Assembly (NCBI RefSeq): GCF_023913775.1
Contig: NZ_JAMXAX010000015.1
Coordinates: 1 to 64,000, forward strand
Length of the DNA stretch: 64,000 bases
Direction: 5' to 3'
From: Acidovorax facilis
Lineage (GTDB): Bacteria; Pseudomonadota; Gammaproteobacteria; Burkholderiales; Burkholderiaceae_C
The translations under genes were made by a program, and so were the position numbers. Under the pieces are notes generated by a model, which worked only from the letters and a program-made list of their open reading frames with translations, was not told where the DNA came from and searched no databases. Below, one piece after another: positions 43,489 through 52,236 of this stretch. Numbering within the stretch: the stretch's first letter is position 1; each line of letters starts with the position of its first letter.

Positions 43489-44081
43489 ACCGGGGAGCCT
43501 CGGTGGTGCTGAGGGCGCGCTTGGTGGACCTTGCCGGGGTGCTGGTGGCCCTGGTCTGCGCGGGCGCCGCCCATGCCGCCGTCACGGAAGAACATATCCA
43601 GCAGCCCTACCCCGTGCGCGCCCAGCCCGGCGAGACCCTGCGGAAAGCGCTGAACGCTGCCACGCCCATCACCGTCGACGGCCAGCGCTTTCACGGCTAC
43701 ACCCGCTGGAAGGTGCGCTGGACCTTTCGCTGGTGGCGCGAGGCATCGGGCCGCTGCACCATCACCGAGGTCACCACCCGGCTGCGCACCCAGGTGCAAT
43801 TGCCCGAACTGCACAGCGCCACACCCGCCCAGCAGGCGGTGTTCGACCGGTACCTGAGCGCCTTGTCCCGCCACGAACAGGGCCATGTCCAGTTCGGGCG
43901 CGATGCGGCGCAGGCCATTGACGAGGGCATTGCCGCACTGCCTGCTGCCCCCGACTGCGCGGCGCTGGAGCGCCAGGCCAACACGCTGGGCCACCGCCTG
44001 CTGCGCGAACACGCGGAGCGCGAGAAGCAGTACGACCGCGACACGCGGCACGGCGCATCGCAAGGCGCCAGGCTGGAGTGA
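43485..44081 (+). CDS. DUF922 secreted Zn-dependent protease-like protein
   Basis: 198 aa starting at GTG 43485, which overlaps the WS/DGAT stop as GTGA. A signal peptide (hydrophobic 14-30, cleavage after AHA) suggests a periplasmic protein. The HEQGH motif (H130, E131, H134) and the WRFHGYTRWKVRWTFRWW-like core near 70-90 match DUF922, a family predicted to be metalloproteases. Substrate unknown. Confidence 0.78.
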   Translation: MNRGASVVLRARLVDLAGVLVALVCAGAAHAAVTEEHIQQPYPVRAQPGETLRKALNAATPITVDGQRFHGYTRWKVRWTFRWWREASGRCTITEVTTRLRTQVQLPELHSATPAQQAVFDRYLSALSRHEQGHVQFGRDAAQAIDEGIAALPAAPDCAALERQANTLGHRLLREHAEREKQYDRDTRHGASQGARLE

Positions 44082-44117
44082 AAGGCCGGTCCATCAACAA
44101 GGGTACAGGCTTGTGAG

Positions 44118-44975
44118 CTATCCCCGCACCGCGCTGCGAAAGGCCGCCGACAACGCTGTCAGCGCATCGCGCGGACGGCCGTCTTGGGTGCGTGTGTGCA
44201 GCAGCACCGGCAGGCGCGGCAGCGCAGGCAGCCCCAGGCGGGCACCCACATCCACCGCCCCCAGCGGCAGCATGCGCGGTGCCAGCGCCGCCACACCCAA
44301 CCCGGCCATCACGGCCGCCGCCACGGCAGCAACGCCTCCACCCACAAACACCTCGGCCCAGGCGATGCCCGCAGCGTCCAGCGCCTGCCCCGCCATCGCC
44401 CGCACACCGCAGGGCTCGGCCAGCGTGGCCAGGGGCAAGGGCTCGCCCGCACGGTGCTGCCAGCCGGGGGCGGCGAACCAGCCGAAGGGCTCTTCGGCCA
44501 GCAGCTCGCCATCGCTGCGGCCCACGTGCATGCGGGCCAGCACGACATCCAGCTCACGCCGGTCGTAGCTTTGCAGCAGGTCGCCCGACGAGCCGATGCG
44601 GATCTCGATGAGCAGCTGTGGGTCTTGCTGGTTCATGCGGGCGATCAGCGCGGGCAGCTCCGGCCCGGCCACATGGTCGCTGATGCCGATGGTCAGGCGC
44701 TGGCGGGCCTGGGCGAACGTGGCAAGGGCGCGATCGTGCGCGGCCAGCAGTTCACGCGCATGCTCCAGAAATGCCGCGCCCCGGGCCGACAGCTGCACGT
44801 GGCGCGGCGTGCGCTCGATGAGGCGGCAGCCCAGCCGGTCCTCAAGCCGCTTGAGCTTCAGGCTTATCGCGCCCTGCGCCGTGCCCATGGCTTCGGCTGC
44901 GCGCGTGAAGCTGCCCAGCTCGGCAATGCGCACAAAGGCTTCGACGGCATCCAGATCCAGGGATCGCTCAACCAT
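44118..44975 (-). CDS. LysR-family transcriptional regulator
   Basis: 285 aa. The N-terminal helix-turn-helix DLDAVEAFVRIAELGSFTRAAEAMGTAQGAISLKLKRLEDRLG spans residues 6-48, followed by a periplasmic-binding-like effector domain. Divergent from the tautomerase gene; the shared 87-base region has a perfect inverted repeat at 45001-45025, so the regulator probably controls the tautomerase. Confidence 0.9.
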   Translation of the reverse strand: MVERSLDLDAVEAFVRIAELGSFTRAAEAMGTAQGAISLKLKRLEDRLGCRLIERTPRHVQLSARGAAFLEHARELLAAHDRALATFAQARQRLTIGISDHVAGPELPALIARMNQQDPQLLIEIRIGSSGDLLQSYDRRELDVVLARMHVGRSDGELLAEEPFGWFAAPGWQHRAGEPLPLATLAEPCGVRAMAGQALDAAGIAWAEVFVGGGVAAVAAAVMAGLGVAALAPRMLPLGAVDVGARLGLPALPRLPVLLHTRTQDGRPRDALTALSAAFRSAVRG

Positions 44976-45000
44976 TTGAATTTGATATTTCTGAAATAGA

Positions 45001-45025
45001 TATCCATAGCATATTCATATGGATA
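45001..45025. promoter_or_regulatory. LysR-type dyad site between regulator and tautomerase
   Basis: TATCCATA and TATGGATA form a perfect 8-base inverted repeat with a 9-base spacer, in AT-rich DNA unlike the surroundings. The layout fits the T-N11-A pattern of LysR recognition sites. Confidence 0.6.
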
Positions 45026-45062
45026 GGATTTCGCCAGCATCTTGTTCAGAAAGGATCTTGCG

Positions 45063-45443
45063 ATGCCCCTCATCCACATTGCCATGCGCGCCGGCAAGCC
45101 TGCGGCCTACCGGCAGGCGATCTTTGACACGCTGTACCGCGCCTTGCGCGAGACCTTCAACGTGCCCGAGGACGACCAGTTCATGACCATCACCGAGCAC
45201 GACGCCGCCAACTTCCGCTACAGCCCCACGTACCTGGGCGTGGCCCGCAGCGACGACGTGGTGTTCATCCAGATCACCGCCAACAACACGCGCGGCCTGG
45301 AGCAGAAAAAGGCGCTGTTTTCGCGCACCGCGCAGCTGCTGGGTGAGAGCCCAGGCCTGCGGCCCGAGGACGTGTTCATCAACATTGTCGAGGTGGCTAA
45401 GGAGAACTGGTCCTTCGGCCACGGCCTGGCGCAGTACGCGTGA
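45063..45443 (+). CDS. Tautomerase family protein
   Basis: 126 aa. After removal of the initiator Met the N-terminal Pro of MPLIHIAMRAGKP is the catalytic base of the 4-oxalocrotonate tautomerase superfamily. The single chain carries two beta-alpha-beta units, as in the malonate semialdehyde decarboxylase/cis-CaaD-like branch. AAGGA lies upstream of the ATG. Controlled presumably by the divergent LysR gene. Substrate unknown. Confidence 0.88.
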   Translation: MPLIHIAMRAGKPAAYRQAIFDTLYRALRETFNVPEDDQFMTITEHDAANFRYSPTYLGVARSDDVVFIQITANNTRGLEQKKALFSRTAQLLGESPGLRPEDVFINIVEVAKENWSFGHGLAQYA

Positions 45444-45465
45444 GGTGATGCGCGGCACCGGGACA

Positions 45466-46050
45466 CTAGGGGGCAAGGCCCGCCAGCAGGCGCTCCACGC
45501 TGCCCAGCACCGCCTTGACAGGCTCGCCCATCTGCACACGCACGATGGCGCCCTCCACCACCAACGTCACGGCCTGCGCGTCGCGCACCCTCTGTGCGCC
45601 AGGGGGCAGCAGGGTGGCCAGAAGGTCCGTCATCTCATGCTTGTGGCGCTGTGCAATCTCCATCACCTCCGGCACCGTGCCGCCCAGCTCGCCCACGCTG
45701 TTGATGAAAGCGCAGCCCCGGAAGTCGCCGCGGCCAAACCATTCGGCCAGCGTGGCCAACAGCGCATTCAGGCCGGACGCACCACCACGCTTTGCATTCC
45801 CATGGCGCTCCAGGGCCGCAGCAAACCATGCAATCCAGCCTGCATGGCGGTATTCAAGATAGGCGCAGATGAGATCGTTTTTGCTGGGGAAATGCCGGTA
45901 GAACGTGACCTTGGTGACCCCCGACTCGGCGATCACTCGGTCGATGCCCGTGGCACGGATACCGTCGCGGTAAAACAGCGCGTGCGCGGTCTGCAGCAGG
46001 CGGTCGCGGGCAGGCAGGTCTTTCCAGTCGGAAGGCGGCAGGGGAATCAT
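45466..46050 (-). CDS. TetR-family transcriptional regulator
   Basis: 194 aa. ARDRLLQTAHALFYRDGIRATGIDRVIAESGVTKVTFYRHFPSKNDL (residues 14-59) is a canonical TetR N-terminal DNA-binding domain. The C-terminal domain resembles the YxaF/LmrA-type group (GCAFINSVGELGG). It is divergent from the DUF1348 gene, with two exactly mirrored 20-base palindromes between them, and most likely represses both genes. Confidence 0.9.
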   Translation of the reverse strand: MIPLPPSDWKDLPARDRLLQTAHALFYRDGIRATGIDRVIAESGVTKVTFYRHFPSKNDLICAYLEYRHAGWIAWFAAALERHGNAKRGGASGLNALLATLAEWFGRGDFRGCAFINSVGELGGTVPEVMEIAQRHKHEMTDLLATLLPPGAQRVRDAQAVTLVVEGAIVRVQMGEPVKAVLGSVERLLAGLAP

Positions 46051-46058
46051 GTGGGCAT

Positions 46059-46078
46059 TGTAGACAAGTCTGTCTACA
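46059..46078. promoter_or_regulatory. TetR operator, left copy
   Basis: TGTAGACAAGTCTGTCTACA is a near-perfect palindrome (TGTAGACA/TGTCTACA arms around AGTC). It begins 9 bases upstream of the tetR start codon at 46050. Confidence 0.82.
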
Positions 46079-46094
46079 TTTCGTTATGATGCGA

Positions 46095-46114
46095 TGTAGA
46101 CAGACTTGTCTACA
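46095..46114. promoter_or_regulatory. TetR operator, right copy
   Basis: TGTAGACAGACTTGTCTACA is exactly the reverse complement of the left copy. The centres are 36 bases apart, about 3.5 helical turns. Confidence 0.82.
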
Positions 46115-46153
46115 TCCTCAACCCTCTTGACCCACAACCCCAAGGTGCTGCCC

Positions 46154-46621
46154 ATGGAAACCCGCCCGCCTCTTCCGCCCTTCTCCCTGCAAACCGCCAT
46201 CCAGAAAGTGCGCCTGGCCGAAGACGGCTGGAACTCGCGCGACCCGGCGCGTGTGGCCCTGGCTTACACCGAGGACACCCGCTGGCGCAACCGGGCTGAG
46301 TTTCCCGTGGGCCGCGAGGCCGCCCGGCAGCTGCTGGAGCGCAAGTGGGCGCGCGAGCTGGACTACCGCCTCATCAAAGAGCTCTGGGCGTTCAGCGGCC
46401 ACCGCATCGCCGTGCGGTTCGCCTACGAATGGCATGACGACGCAGGCCAGTGGTACCGCAGCTATGGCAACGAGAACTGGGAGTTCAACGATGCGGGCCT
46501 GATGGCCGTGCGCCACGCGAGCATCAACGACCGGCCCATCCAGGCCGCAGACCGGCTATTCTTCTGGCCCCTGGGGCGCCGGCCGGACGACCATCCGGGG
46601 TTGAGCGACTTGGGGCTGTGA
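46154..46621 (+). CDS. DUF1348 / NTF2-like protein under TetR control
   Basis: 155 aa. The ATG at 46154 ([27 protein letters not shown]) is chosen; in-frame ATGs at 46106 lie inside the operator region. [14 protein letters not shown] and [26 protein letters not shown] are conserved features of DUF1348, a SnoaL-like family of unknown activity often regulated by TetR proteins. It is separated from the tannase-family gene by a terminator. Confidence 0.8.
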   Translation: METRPPLPPFSLQTAIQKVRLAEDGWNSRDPARVALAYTEDTRWRNRAEFPVGREAARQLLERKWARELDYRLIKELWAFSGHRIAVRFAYEWHDDAGQWYRSYGNENWEFNDAGLMAVRHASINDRPIQAADRLFFWPLGRRPDDHPGLSDLGL

Positions 46622-46648
46622 AACCGCAAAGGCCCCATGCCGTGGTCA

Positions 46649-46677
46649 AAGGGCACGCCCGGGCAGGGCGTGCCCTT
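46649..46677. terminator. Convergent terminator hairpin
   Basis: AAGGGCACGCCC and GGGCGTGCCCTT form a perfect 12-base stem around GGGCA. It lies between the stops of the DUF1348 gene and the convergent tannase-family gene. There is only a short T run on either side, so efficiency is uncertain. Confidence 0.65.
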
Positions 46678-46693
46678 GCTCCACCCACCGCGC

Positions 46694-48340
46694 TCAGGTC
46701 GCCGAGCAGGTGAAGCTCTCGGCCTTGGCCGGGTCACCCGTGCCGTTGTAGCGCGGGAACTTCGGGTACTCGCACACCGGGCGCTGGGCCACGGGGGTGG
46801 TGGTGCCGGGCGCGAACTTCGTGGCCACCAGTTTGTCGGGCGCCGTGCCCTTTTCCACCCATGCGTCCATGGCGGCCAGCAGGTCGATGGAGCGGGGCTC
46901 GGTGCCCACGCCGTCCAAGTCGTGCCCGTTGGAAGGCGAGGTGACCATGCGCGCGAAGCTCTGCACCTTGCTGGCGCCCAGGCGCTGCTTCACCGTGTCG
47001 AGGTACTCCACCGTGCGGTACATCGACACGCAGGTGTCGCCCGCGCCGTACCAGATCAGCAGCTTGCCGCCGTTGTCGGCAAAGGCAGCAATGTCCGGGT
47101 CGGTGCCGTCGATCATCTCGGCCAGGCGGCTGTACTGCGCCTGGTACTGCGTGGGGTCGTGGCTCAGGATGTTGGCGTTGGGGTTGCCCTCCACCAGGCG
47201 CGCAGCCGCCGTCACGGCCATGTGGTTGAACGAATCGGGGGCATCGAAGCTGGTGCCGAACATGTACGACTGCCAATCGGACGTGGACGCGCCGCCCCGG
47301 CCAAAGCGCGGGTAGCCCACTGCGCCGCGCGACAGGGTCACGGGCGTCTTGTGGTCGCTGTAGATGAGGCGGATGGATTCGATCTGACCGGCCGTGAGGC
47401 AGCTGTCGCTGTCCGCGCCCTGGCACAGCAGCTCGGTGGGCACGTAGTTGCAGGCCTCGACGTTGCCGATGATGCCGTCCTTCAGACCGTCCAGCCCGTC
47501 GCACGCGGCCGTCTCGGCCTTGGCGTAGAGCGCGATCTTGGCGGGGCTCATCCAGTTCTCGCGGCTCTTGAAGATGTGGCGCAGCACCGTGGGGCCCAGG
47601 TTGACCTGGTGCGCCTGCTGGGCGATGGCGGGCTCCATGGCCACCACGCCGTCGTAGTCCTTGGGGTACTTCTGCGTGGAGATCAGACCTGAGCGCCCGC
47701 CGTTGGAATGGCCCATGTGGTAGCGCCGCACGGGACGCTTGCCATAGAACTCGGTGGCGATGGCGGTGCCCACCTCCAGCACAAAATGGTTGGCGTCGAA
47801 CGCATGGTTGCGCAGCGCCACATCGCTCTTGCCCCAGGCAAAACCCTGGATCTGGTGGCCGGAGTCGGAGCTGATCTTCACATACGGATTGGCCGATGGG
47901 CCCACCAGCTGCTGGTACCACGGATCGTCGGTGGGGATAAATCCGTCGAAGCCGCCACCGCCGATGGTCAGCGTCTTGCTGTTCCATTGCGCCAGCGTGG
48001 GCAGTTCCACCGCCCAGTTGATGGTGGAGTCGGGCGAGGACACGATCTGCCCGCGCACGATGCACACGTCGGGCAACGTGCCCTCGGCCTTGCGCAGCTC
48101 GGTGCGCGTGAGCTTGGCGCCATGGGGCAAGGTGGTTGACGTGTAGGCAGCGCAAGCTTCTGCCAGGGGCTTGCTGGCCAGCGGCGCAGGGGCATCGCTG
48201 CCACCGCCGCAGGCCGTCAGCGCCAGGGTGGCTGCGGCGCCCAGGCCGCTCAGCGCACGCGCGGGCCATCGGCCCAAGGGTGCCGCGAGTGCGATGCGAC
48301 GGGGTTGCGCCACGGCGGCGCGGGTGGGGTTCGGGAACAT
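46694..48340 (-). CDS. Tannase/feruloyl esterase family lipoprotein
   Basis: 548 aa from the ATG at 48340, preceded by AGGAGA. The N-terminus has an arginine-containing n-region and an LTAC lipobox (C44), so the protein is probably anchored in the outer membrane or exported. The nucleophile elbow GHSNGGR puts the serine at 212; GGKLLIWYGAGDTCVSMY near 430 contains the catalytic Asp, and NGHDLDGVG near 487 the His, as in the tannase superfamily. Such enzymes hydrolyse esters of gallic, ferulic or similar aromatic acids; the substrate here is not known. A LuxR regulator lies immediately upstream. Confidence 0.82.
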   Translation of the reverse strand: MFPNPTRAAVAQPRRIALAAPLGRWPARALSGLGAAATLALTACGGGSDAPAPLASKPLAEACAAYTSTTLPHGAKLTRTELRKAEGTLPDVCIVRGQIVSSPDSTINWAVELPTLAQWNSKTLTIGGGGFDGFIPTDDPWYQQLVGPSANPYVKISSDSGHQIQGFAWGKSDVALRNHAFDANHFVLEVGTAIATEFYGKRPVRRYHMGHSNGGRSGLISTQKYPKDYDGVVAMEPAIAQQAHQVNLGPTVLRHIFKSRENWMSPAKIALYAKAETAACDGLDGLKDGIIGNVEACNYVPTELLCQGADSDSCLTAGQIESIRLIYSDHKTPVTLSRGAVGYPRFGRGGASTSDWQSYMFGTSFDAPDSFNHMAVTAAARLVEGNPNANILSHDPTQYQAQYSRLAEMIDGTDPDIAAFADNGGKLLIWYGAGDTCVSMYRTVEYLDTVKQRLGASKVQSFARMVTSPSNGHDLDGVGTEPRSIDLLAAMDAWVEKGTAPDKLVATKFAPGTTTPVAQRPVCEYPKFPRYNGTGDPAKAESFTCSAT

Positions 48341-48512
48341 GCGGAAAGTCTCCTGTGGTGTGTTTTTCTCAGGAGCCCAGCTTGCGGCGGCAGCGCCACC
48401 GCAGTCTCTGGGACTCCGGTGCGGACGATAGAAAAAGAAGCTGCCGCTGCGGCCTCTGCAAATGCAGAGGGAGCGGGAAACTACCGAGCCCGCACAGCGG
48501 CGGGCCACCGCC

Positions 48513-49553
48513 CTACGCGTTGCGCAGCGCCGCCACCAGTTCCAGCTTGTTGCGCACACCCAGCGCTGCGTAGGCAGTGCGCAGGTAAGTTCGCACCGTG
48601 GCGGGCGTGAGGCCTAGCGTGGCCGCAATGTCTTTGTGCGACTGCCCCTGGGCGTAGAGCATGGCCACGCTCAGCTCACGCGGGGCCAGCGCCTGCTTGT
48701 GCTGGCGCGATGCGATGCTGAGCGCCACCAGCGGGCCGCACCGCTCCAGCCGCAGGCGGCAGGCCTTGCCCAGCGCCAGGTTGCAGGGCGCGCCGGGCAG
48801 CGCCTGCACCACGGCCGGTGGCAGGCGGGTGCCCGCCCACTCCGGGTAGGCCGCGCGCAAGGCCTGGCTGATGCGCAGGCCCGCAAACAGCAGCTCGCCC
48901 GTGGGCTGTGCCAGCGCAAAGCTGTCCCACGGGCGGCGTGGAGAATCGCTTTGCAACCGCTGCAGCCGGTAGTGCCAGTGCTGCAGCAGGTGCAGCACAA
49001 ACTCGCCAAACAGCACGGTTTCGGCGTCGGTGAATTCACTGCATTTGGGCGTCCGGTAGACCGAGACAAAAAACAGCAGCCCGCTGTGCGGCAGCTCGGC
49101 CGTGAGGGCCATGCAGTGGTACAGGCCATGCCGCTCTGCGAAGGCCATCACCTGCGGGTCTTCGGGTGGCGCGCCGACCAGGTCGCGCTCGCGGATCACC
49201 TCGCCCAGGTGTCGCATGGAATGCTGCGCAAAATCGTCCGCAGCGGCCAGGGCGTTCCACTCGTCGGCAAAGCCCCGGGCCAGGCCGATGCTGCCGTGCA
49301 GCCAGTTGCGCGGCGCGGCCTGCACATCCTGCGCGCCGCCCCCTGCGCCAGACTCGCCTGCCGACACCTCGCCCCACCACGCCGAATCAAAAGGCACCAG
49401 CCCGCGCAGCGTCTGCAGCGCCTGGTGCAGCAGGTCCTGCGGCGGCGCGTGCTGGGCCTGTTCAGCCAGCTGGAGCAGGCTGCGGCTGAGCGCGCGCAGG
49501 GGATCTGCTTGCTGCGCTTGCGCTGCCACGTGTGCCACGCTGGGCGGCCTCAT
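48513..49553 (-). CDS. LuxR-type transcriptional regulator
   Basis: 346 aa with the ATG at 49553 chosen (MRPPSVAHVAAQAQQAD); the frame continues upstream to 49682. The C-terminal helix-turn-helix LAPRELSVAMLYAQGQSHKDIAATLGLTPATVRTYLRTAYAALGVRNKLEL (last 55 residues) is the LuxR/GerE domain. The N-terminal 280 residues resemble a GAF-like sensory region but were not assigned. It lies 172 bases upstream of the tannase-family gene in the same direction and may control it. Confidence 0.8.
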   Translation of the reverse strand: MRPPSVAHVAAQAQQADPLRALSRSLLQLAEQAQHAPPQDLLHQALQTLRGLVPFDSAWWGEVSAGESGAGGGAQDVQAAPRNWLHGSIGLARGFADEWNALAAADDFAQHSMRHLGEVIRERDLVGAPPEDPQVMAFAERHGLYHCMALTAELPHSGLLFFVSVYRTPKCSEFTDAETVLFGEFVLHLLQHWHYRLQRLQSDSPRRPWDSFALAQPTGELLFAGLRISQALRAAYPEWAGTRLPPAVVQALPGAPCNLALGKACRLRLERCGPLVALSIASRQHKQALAPRELSVAMLYAQGQSHKDIAATLGLTPATVRTYLRTAYAALGVRNKLELVAALRNA

Positions 49554-49692
49554 GGGCCAGCGTGTTCTGCTGCGTGCGGGATGGGGGGTGTGCGGGGGCG
49601 TGGCGCCATGGGGTCTCCTGGTTTTTGGGAACGATGGTAGCCGCCATGCGCCAGCGGCTCCCTCGTAAAAACCAGGCCCCATGGACCTGAAA

Positions 49693-49747
49693 TACTATAT
49701 TTTTTATAGCTACTTGCGCTTGCTGGATAAGCGCCAGGTGCATTTTT
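49693..49747. repeat. Palindromic dispersed repeat, copy 6
   Basis: ATTTTTTATAGCTACTTGCG and TGGATAAGCGCCAGGTGCAT arms. Located between the LuxR gene and the stop of the DUF2817 gene. Confidence 0.7.
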
Positions 49748-49757
49748 CACCAAGTAT

Positions 49758-50855
49758 TCAAGAAACCAGCCCCTCCACCGCCTGGAACATCGACTGCCGC
49801 GCCTGGCTGATGATCTGCCCCTTCCAGGCATCGGTGTCGGTGTAGAAGGCCGCCAGCATTTGTGCCTTGATCTGGGCGGCCTTGTCGGCGGGCGTGTCGG
49901 GGTGCAGGTTGAGCCACTGCTCGGCACGGATGGCGTTCATCACGTCGAGCACGGGCACCGTGCCGTACTCCATGGCGATGCCGGTGTACTCTGCATGCGG
50001 GCATTCGTCGTAGATCGAGGTCCACATGAGGCCGGTGAGGAAGGCCGAGGTGGACGAGCCGTCGTAGATGGACGTGACCGGCGTGGCGCCACCGCCGCCC
50101 CACCAGGCGCGCGCACGGGCCACGGCCACATCGTCATCATTGCCTGCGTAGATGCGCTCGCCATGGCCGCTGGGGCCCAGGCCGGTGTGCAGGTCAATCC
50201 AGGCGATGTTCGAAGCGCTGGCGCCGTGCTGGCGCAGCACCTGGCGCAGCGTGCGGTTGCTCCAGGTGGGCTCGGTGCCACCAAAGAACACGCCCTGTGG
50301 AAACTCGTGCTGGCCCTGCGAGATGGCCGCCTGCCACGCGGCCTCGCCCTTGGTGGCGATGTACTGCTGCACGGCGGCCAGGTTCTCGGGGCCGGGCGGC
50401 CACTGCTCGGGCAGCAGCAGGGGCTGCACCTCGCGGTAGGCGGTGTTCACGGGCAGGGGCTTGCTGAAGTCCTGGAAGTTGCGGTTCAGGTCCACGTTCT
50501 CGTGCGTGAAGCGGCGCACATGCGAGAAGCCATACGGGTTCAGCGCATGGATGTAGAGCGTGGCCACACCGGCATCGCGCGCCTTGGCCCGCCACTCGGC
50601 GTCGTGCAGCGCAAACACCTGCACGCCGCTGCCGCAATAGCCTTCGACGCCATGGCAGGCGCTGCTCACGATGAGCAGCTTCTTCGCGTCCGCCGGGCCG
50701 TCACGCACCACGTCCATGGCCAGGTCCTCGCCGTCGCGGCCCTTGAGCGGATGGGCGTGCGATTCGATGGGCAGGCCGGCTGTTGCGGCGGCCTCCAGAA
50801 ACTTCTTTCGCGCCTGCGCGTAGCTGGGCGAGAAGGCTTCAACGATTCCGGTCAT
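49758..50855 (-). CDS. DUF2817 (M14-like) zinc carboxypeptidase-family protein
   Basis: 365 aa. CHGVEGYCGSG near residue 68 supplies the His/Glu zinc pair, FTHENVDLNRNFQDF near 115 the substrate-binding Asn-Arg, DLHTGLGPSG near 222 the third zinc His, and EYGTVPVLD near 300 the catalytic Glu, as in M14 carboxypeptidases. No signal peptide, so it acts in the cytoplasm. Cleaved bond unknown. It is separated from the upstream M20 gene by a terminator. Confidence 0.83.
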   Translation of the reverse strand: MTGIVEAFSPSYAQARKKFLEAAATAGLPIESHAHPLKGRDGEDLAMDVVRDGPADAKKLLIVSSACHGVEGYCGSGVQVFALHDAEWRAKARDAGVATLYIHALNPYGFSHVRRFTHENVDLNRNFQDFSKPLPVNTAYREVQPLLLPEQWPPGPENLAAVQQYIATKGEAAWQAAISQGQHEFPQGVFFGGTEPTWSNRTLRQVLRQHGASASNIAWIDLHTGLGPSGHGERIYAGNDDDVAVARARAWWGGGGATPVTSIYDGSSTSAFLTGLMWTSIYDECPHAEYTGIAMEYGTVPVLDVMNAIRAEQWLNLHPDTPADKAAQIKAQMLAAFYTDTDAWKGQIISQARQSMFQAVEGLVS

Positions 50856-50885
50856 GGGCGGGGCTTTCAGGAGTCAGTGTGGGAG

Positions 50886-50927
50886 GAAAAAGAAAACCCG
50901 GGCACGCGCGCTGCGTGCGCCCGGGGT
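50886..50927 (-). terminator. Terminator of the M20 amidohydrolase gene
   Basis: On the minus strand, CCCCGGGCGCACGC and GCGTGCCCGGG form a GC-rich stem (with a two-base bulge), followed by TTTTCTTTTT. It lies 20 bases after the stop at 50948. Confidence 0.85.
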
Positions 50928-50947
50928 AAAGGTAGTTCAACGGCGCT

Positions 50948-52159
50948 TCAGGCCACGCTGGTGGGCTGAGCCAGCCACTCTTCAGCCAGCTTGACCCAGT
51001 AGGTCGCCCCCAGCGGGATCAGGTCGTCATTGAAGTCGTAGCTGGGGTTGTGCAACATGCAGGGGCCGCCGCCATGGCCCATTTCGCGGTGCGTGCCGTC
51101 ACCGTTGGCGATGAAGCAGTACGCGCCGGGCTTGGCCTGCAGCATGTAGGCGAAGTCTTCGGCGCCCATGGTGGGCTCTTGCGCCAGCACACGCTCTTCA
51201 CCCACGATGGTGGTCATGACCTTGCGAGCAAACTCGGCCTCGGCGGGCGAGTTGATGGTGGGCGGGTAGTTGCGCACAAACTCGAACTCGCAGGTGGCGT
51301 CGTGTGCGGCGCAGGTGTGCTCGGCAATCTGGCGCATGCGCTTTTCGATCAGGTCCAGCACTTCCACGGTGAAGGTGCGCACCGTGCCCTGCAGTTCGAC
51401 GCTGTCGGGCACCACATTGGTGGCCTCGCCCGCATGGATCATGGTGACCGAGATCACGCCCGCGTCCACCGGCTTCTTGTTGCGGCTGATGATGGTCTGG
51501 AAGGTCTGCACCATGCCGCAGGCGATCGGCACCGGGTCGATGCCTGTGTGCGGCAGGGCCGCATGGCCGCCTTTGCCGCGCAGGGTGATCTTGAATTCGC
51601 TGGTCGATGCCATGACCGGGCCGGGGCTGACGGCAAAAGTGCCCACGGGCATGCCGGGCCAGTTGTGCATGCCGTACACGGCCTGCATGGGGAACTGCTC
51701 GAACAGGCCGTCTTCGATCATCACGCGGGCGCCGCCGCCGCCTTCTTCGGCGGGCTGAAAGATCAGGTACACAGTGCCGTCAAAGTTGCGGTGCCTGGCA
51801 AAGTGCTGGGCCGCCGCCAGCAGCATGGCCACGTGGCCGTCGTGGCCGCAGGCGTGCATCTTGCCCTGGTGTTTGCTGGCGTGGGCGAAGGTGTTGAACT
51901 CCTGCATGGGCAGGGCGTCCATGTCGGCGCGCAGGCCAATCGCCCGGCCACTGGCGCCACCGTCGCGCCCCTTGACGATGCCCACCACGCCCGTCTTGCC
52001 CAGCCCCCGGTGGATGGGAATGCCCCATTCGGTGAGCTTTTGGGCCACCACGTCGGCGGTGCGCACCTCTTCAAAGCACAGCTCGGGGTGGGCGTGAATG
52101 TCCCGGCGCACCGCTGCAATACTGGCCGCCTGGGTGACGATGGAGTCAATAACGTTCAT
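50948..52159 (-). CDS. M20 family amidohydrolase (hippurate hydrolase-like)
   Basis: 403 aa from the ATG at 52159 (MNVIDSIVTQAASIAAVRRDIHAHPEL). RRDIHAHPELCFEE, LRADMDALPMQE, HACGHDGHVAML (metal His/Asp) and FQPAEEGGGGA (metal Glu) are the M20D signatures of hippurate/N-acyl amino acid hydrolases, and HTGIDPVPIACGMVQ is typical of the dimerisation domain. It removes acyl groups from amino acids. Divergent from argE-like at 52237. Confidence 0.9.
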   Translation of the reverse strand: MNVIDSIVTQAASIAAVRRDIHAHPELCFEEVRTADVVAQKLTEWGIPIHRGLGKTGVVGIVKGRDGGASGRAIGLRADMDALPMQEFNTFAHASKHQGKMHACGHDGHVAMLLAAAQHFARHRNFDGTVYLIFQPAEEGGGGARVMIEDGLFEQFPMQAVYGMHNWPGMPVGTFAVSPGPVMASTSEFKITLRGKGGHAALPHTGIDPVPIACGMVQTFQTIISRNKKPVDAGVISVTMIHAGEATNVVPDSVELQGTVRTFTVEVLDLIEKRMRQIAEHTCAAHDATCEFEFVRNYPPTINSPAEAEFARKVMTTIVGEERVLAQEPTMGAEDFAYMLQAKPGAYCFIANGDGTHREMGHGGGPCMLHNPSYDFNDDLIPLGATYWVKLAEEWLAQPTSVA

Positions 52160-52236
52160 GATATGTGTCCTTACGATCTCACAGTCTAGCCCGCTGGCCG
52201 CCCCTTGCGCCACCCCGGGTTTATTTGCACTGCAAC

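Noticed and set aside
45001-45025. The LysR/tautomerase palindrome as a horizontally acquired attachment site
   Set aside because: It lies in a normal divergent regulator/target spacer, with no integrase and no composition change beyond the spacer itself.
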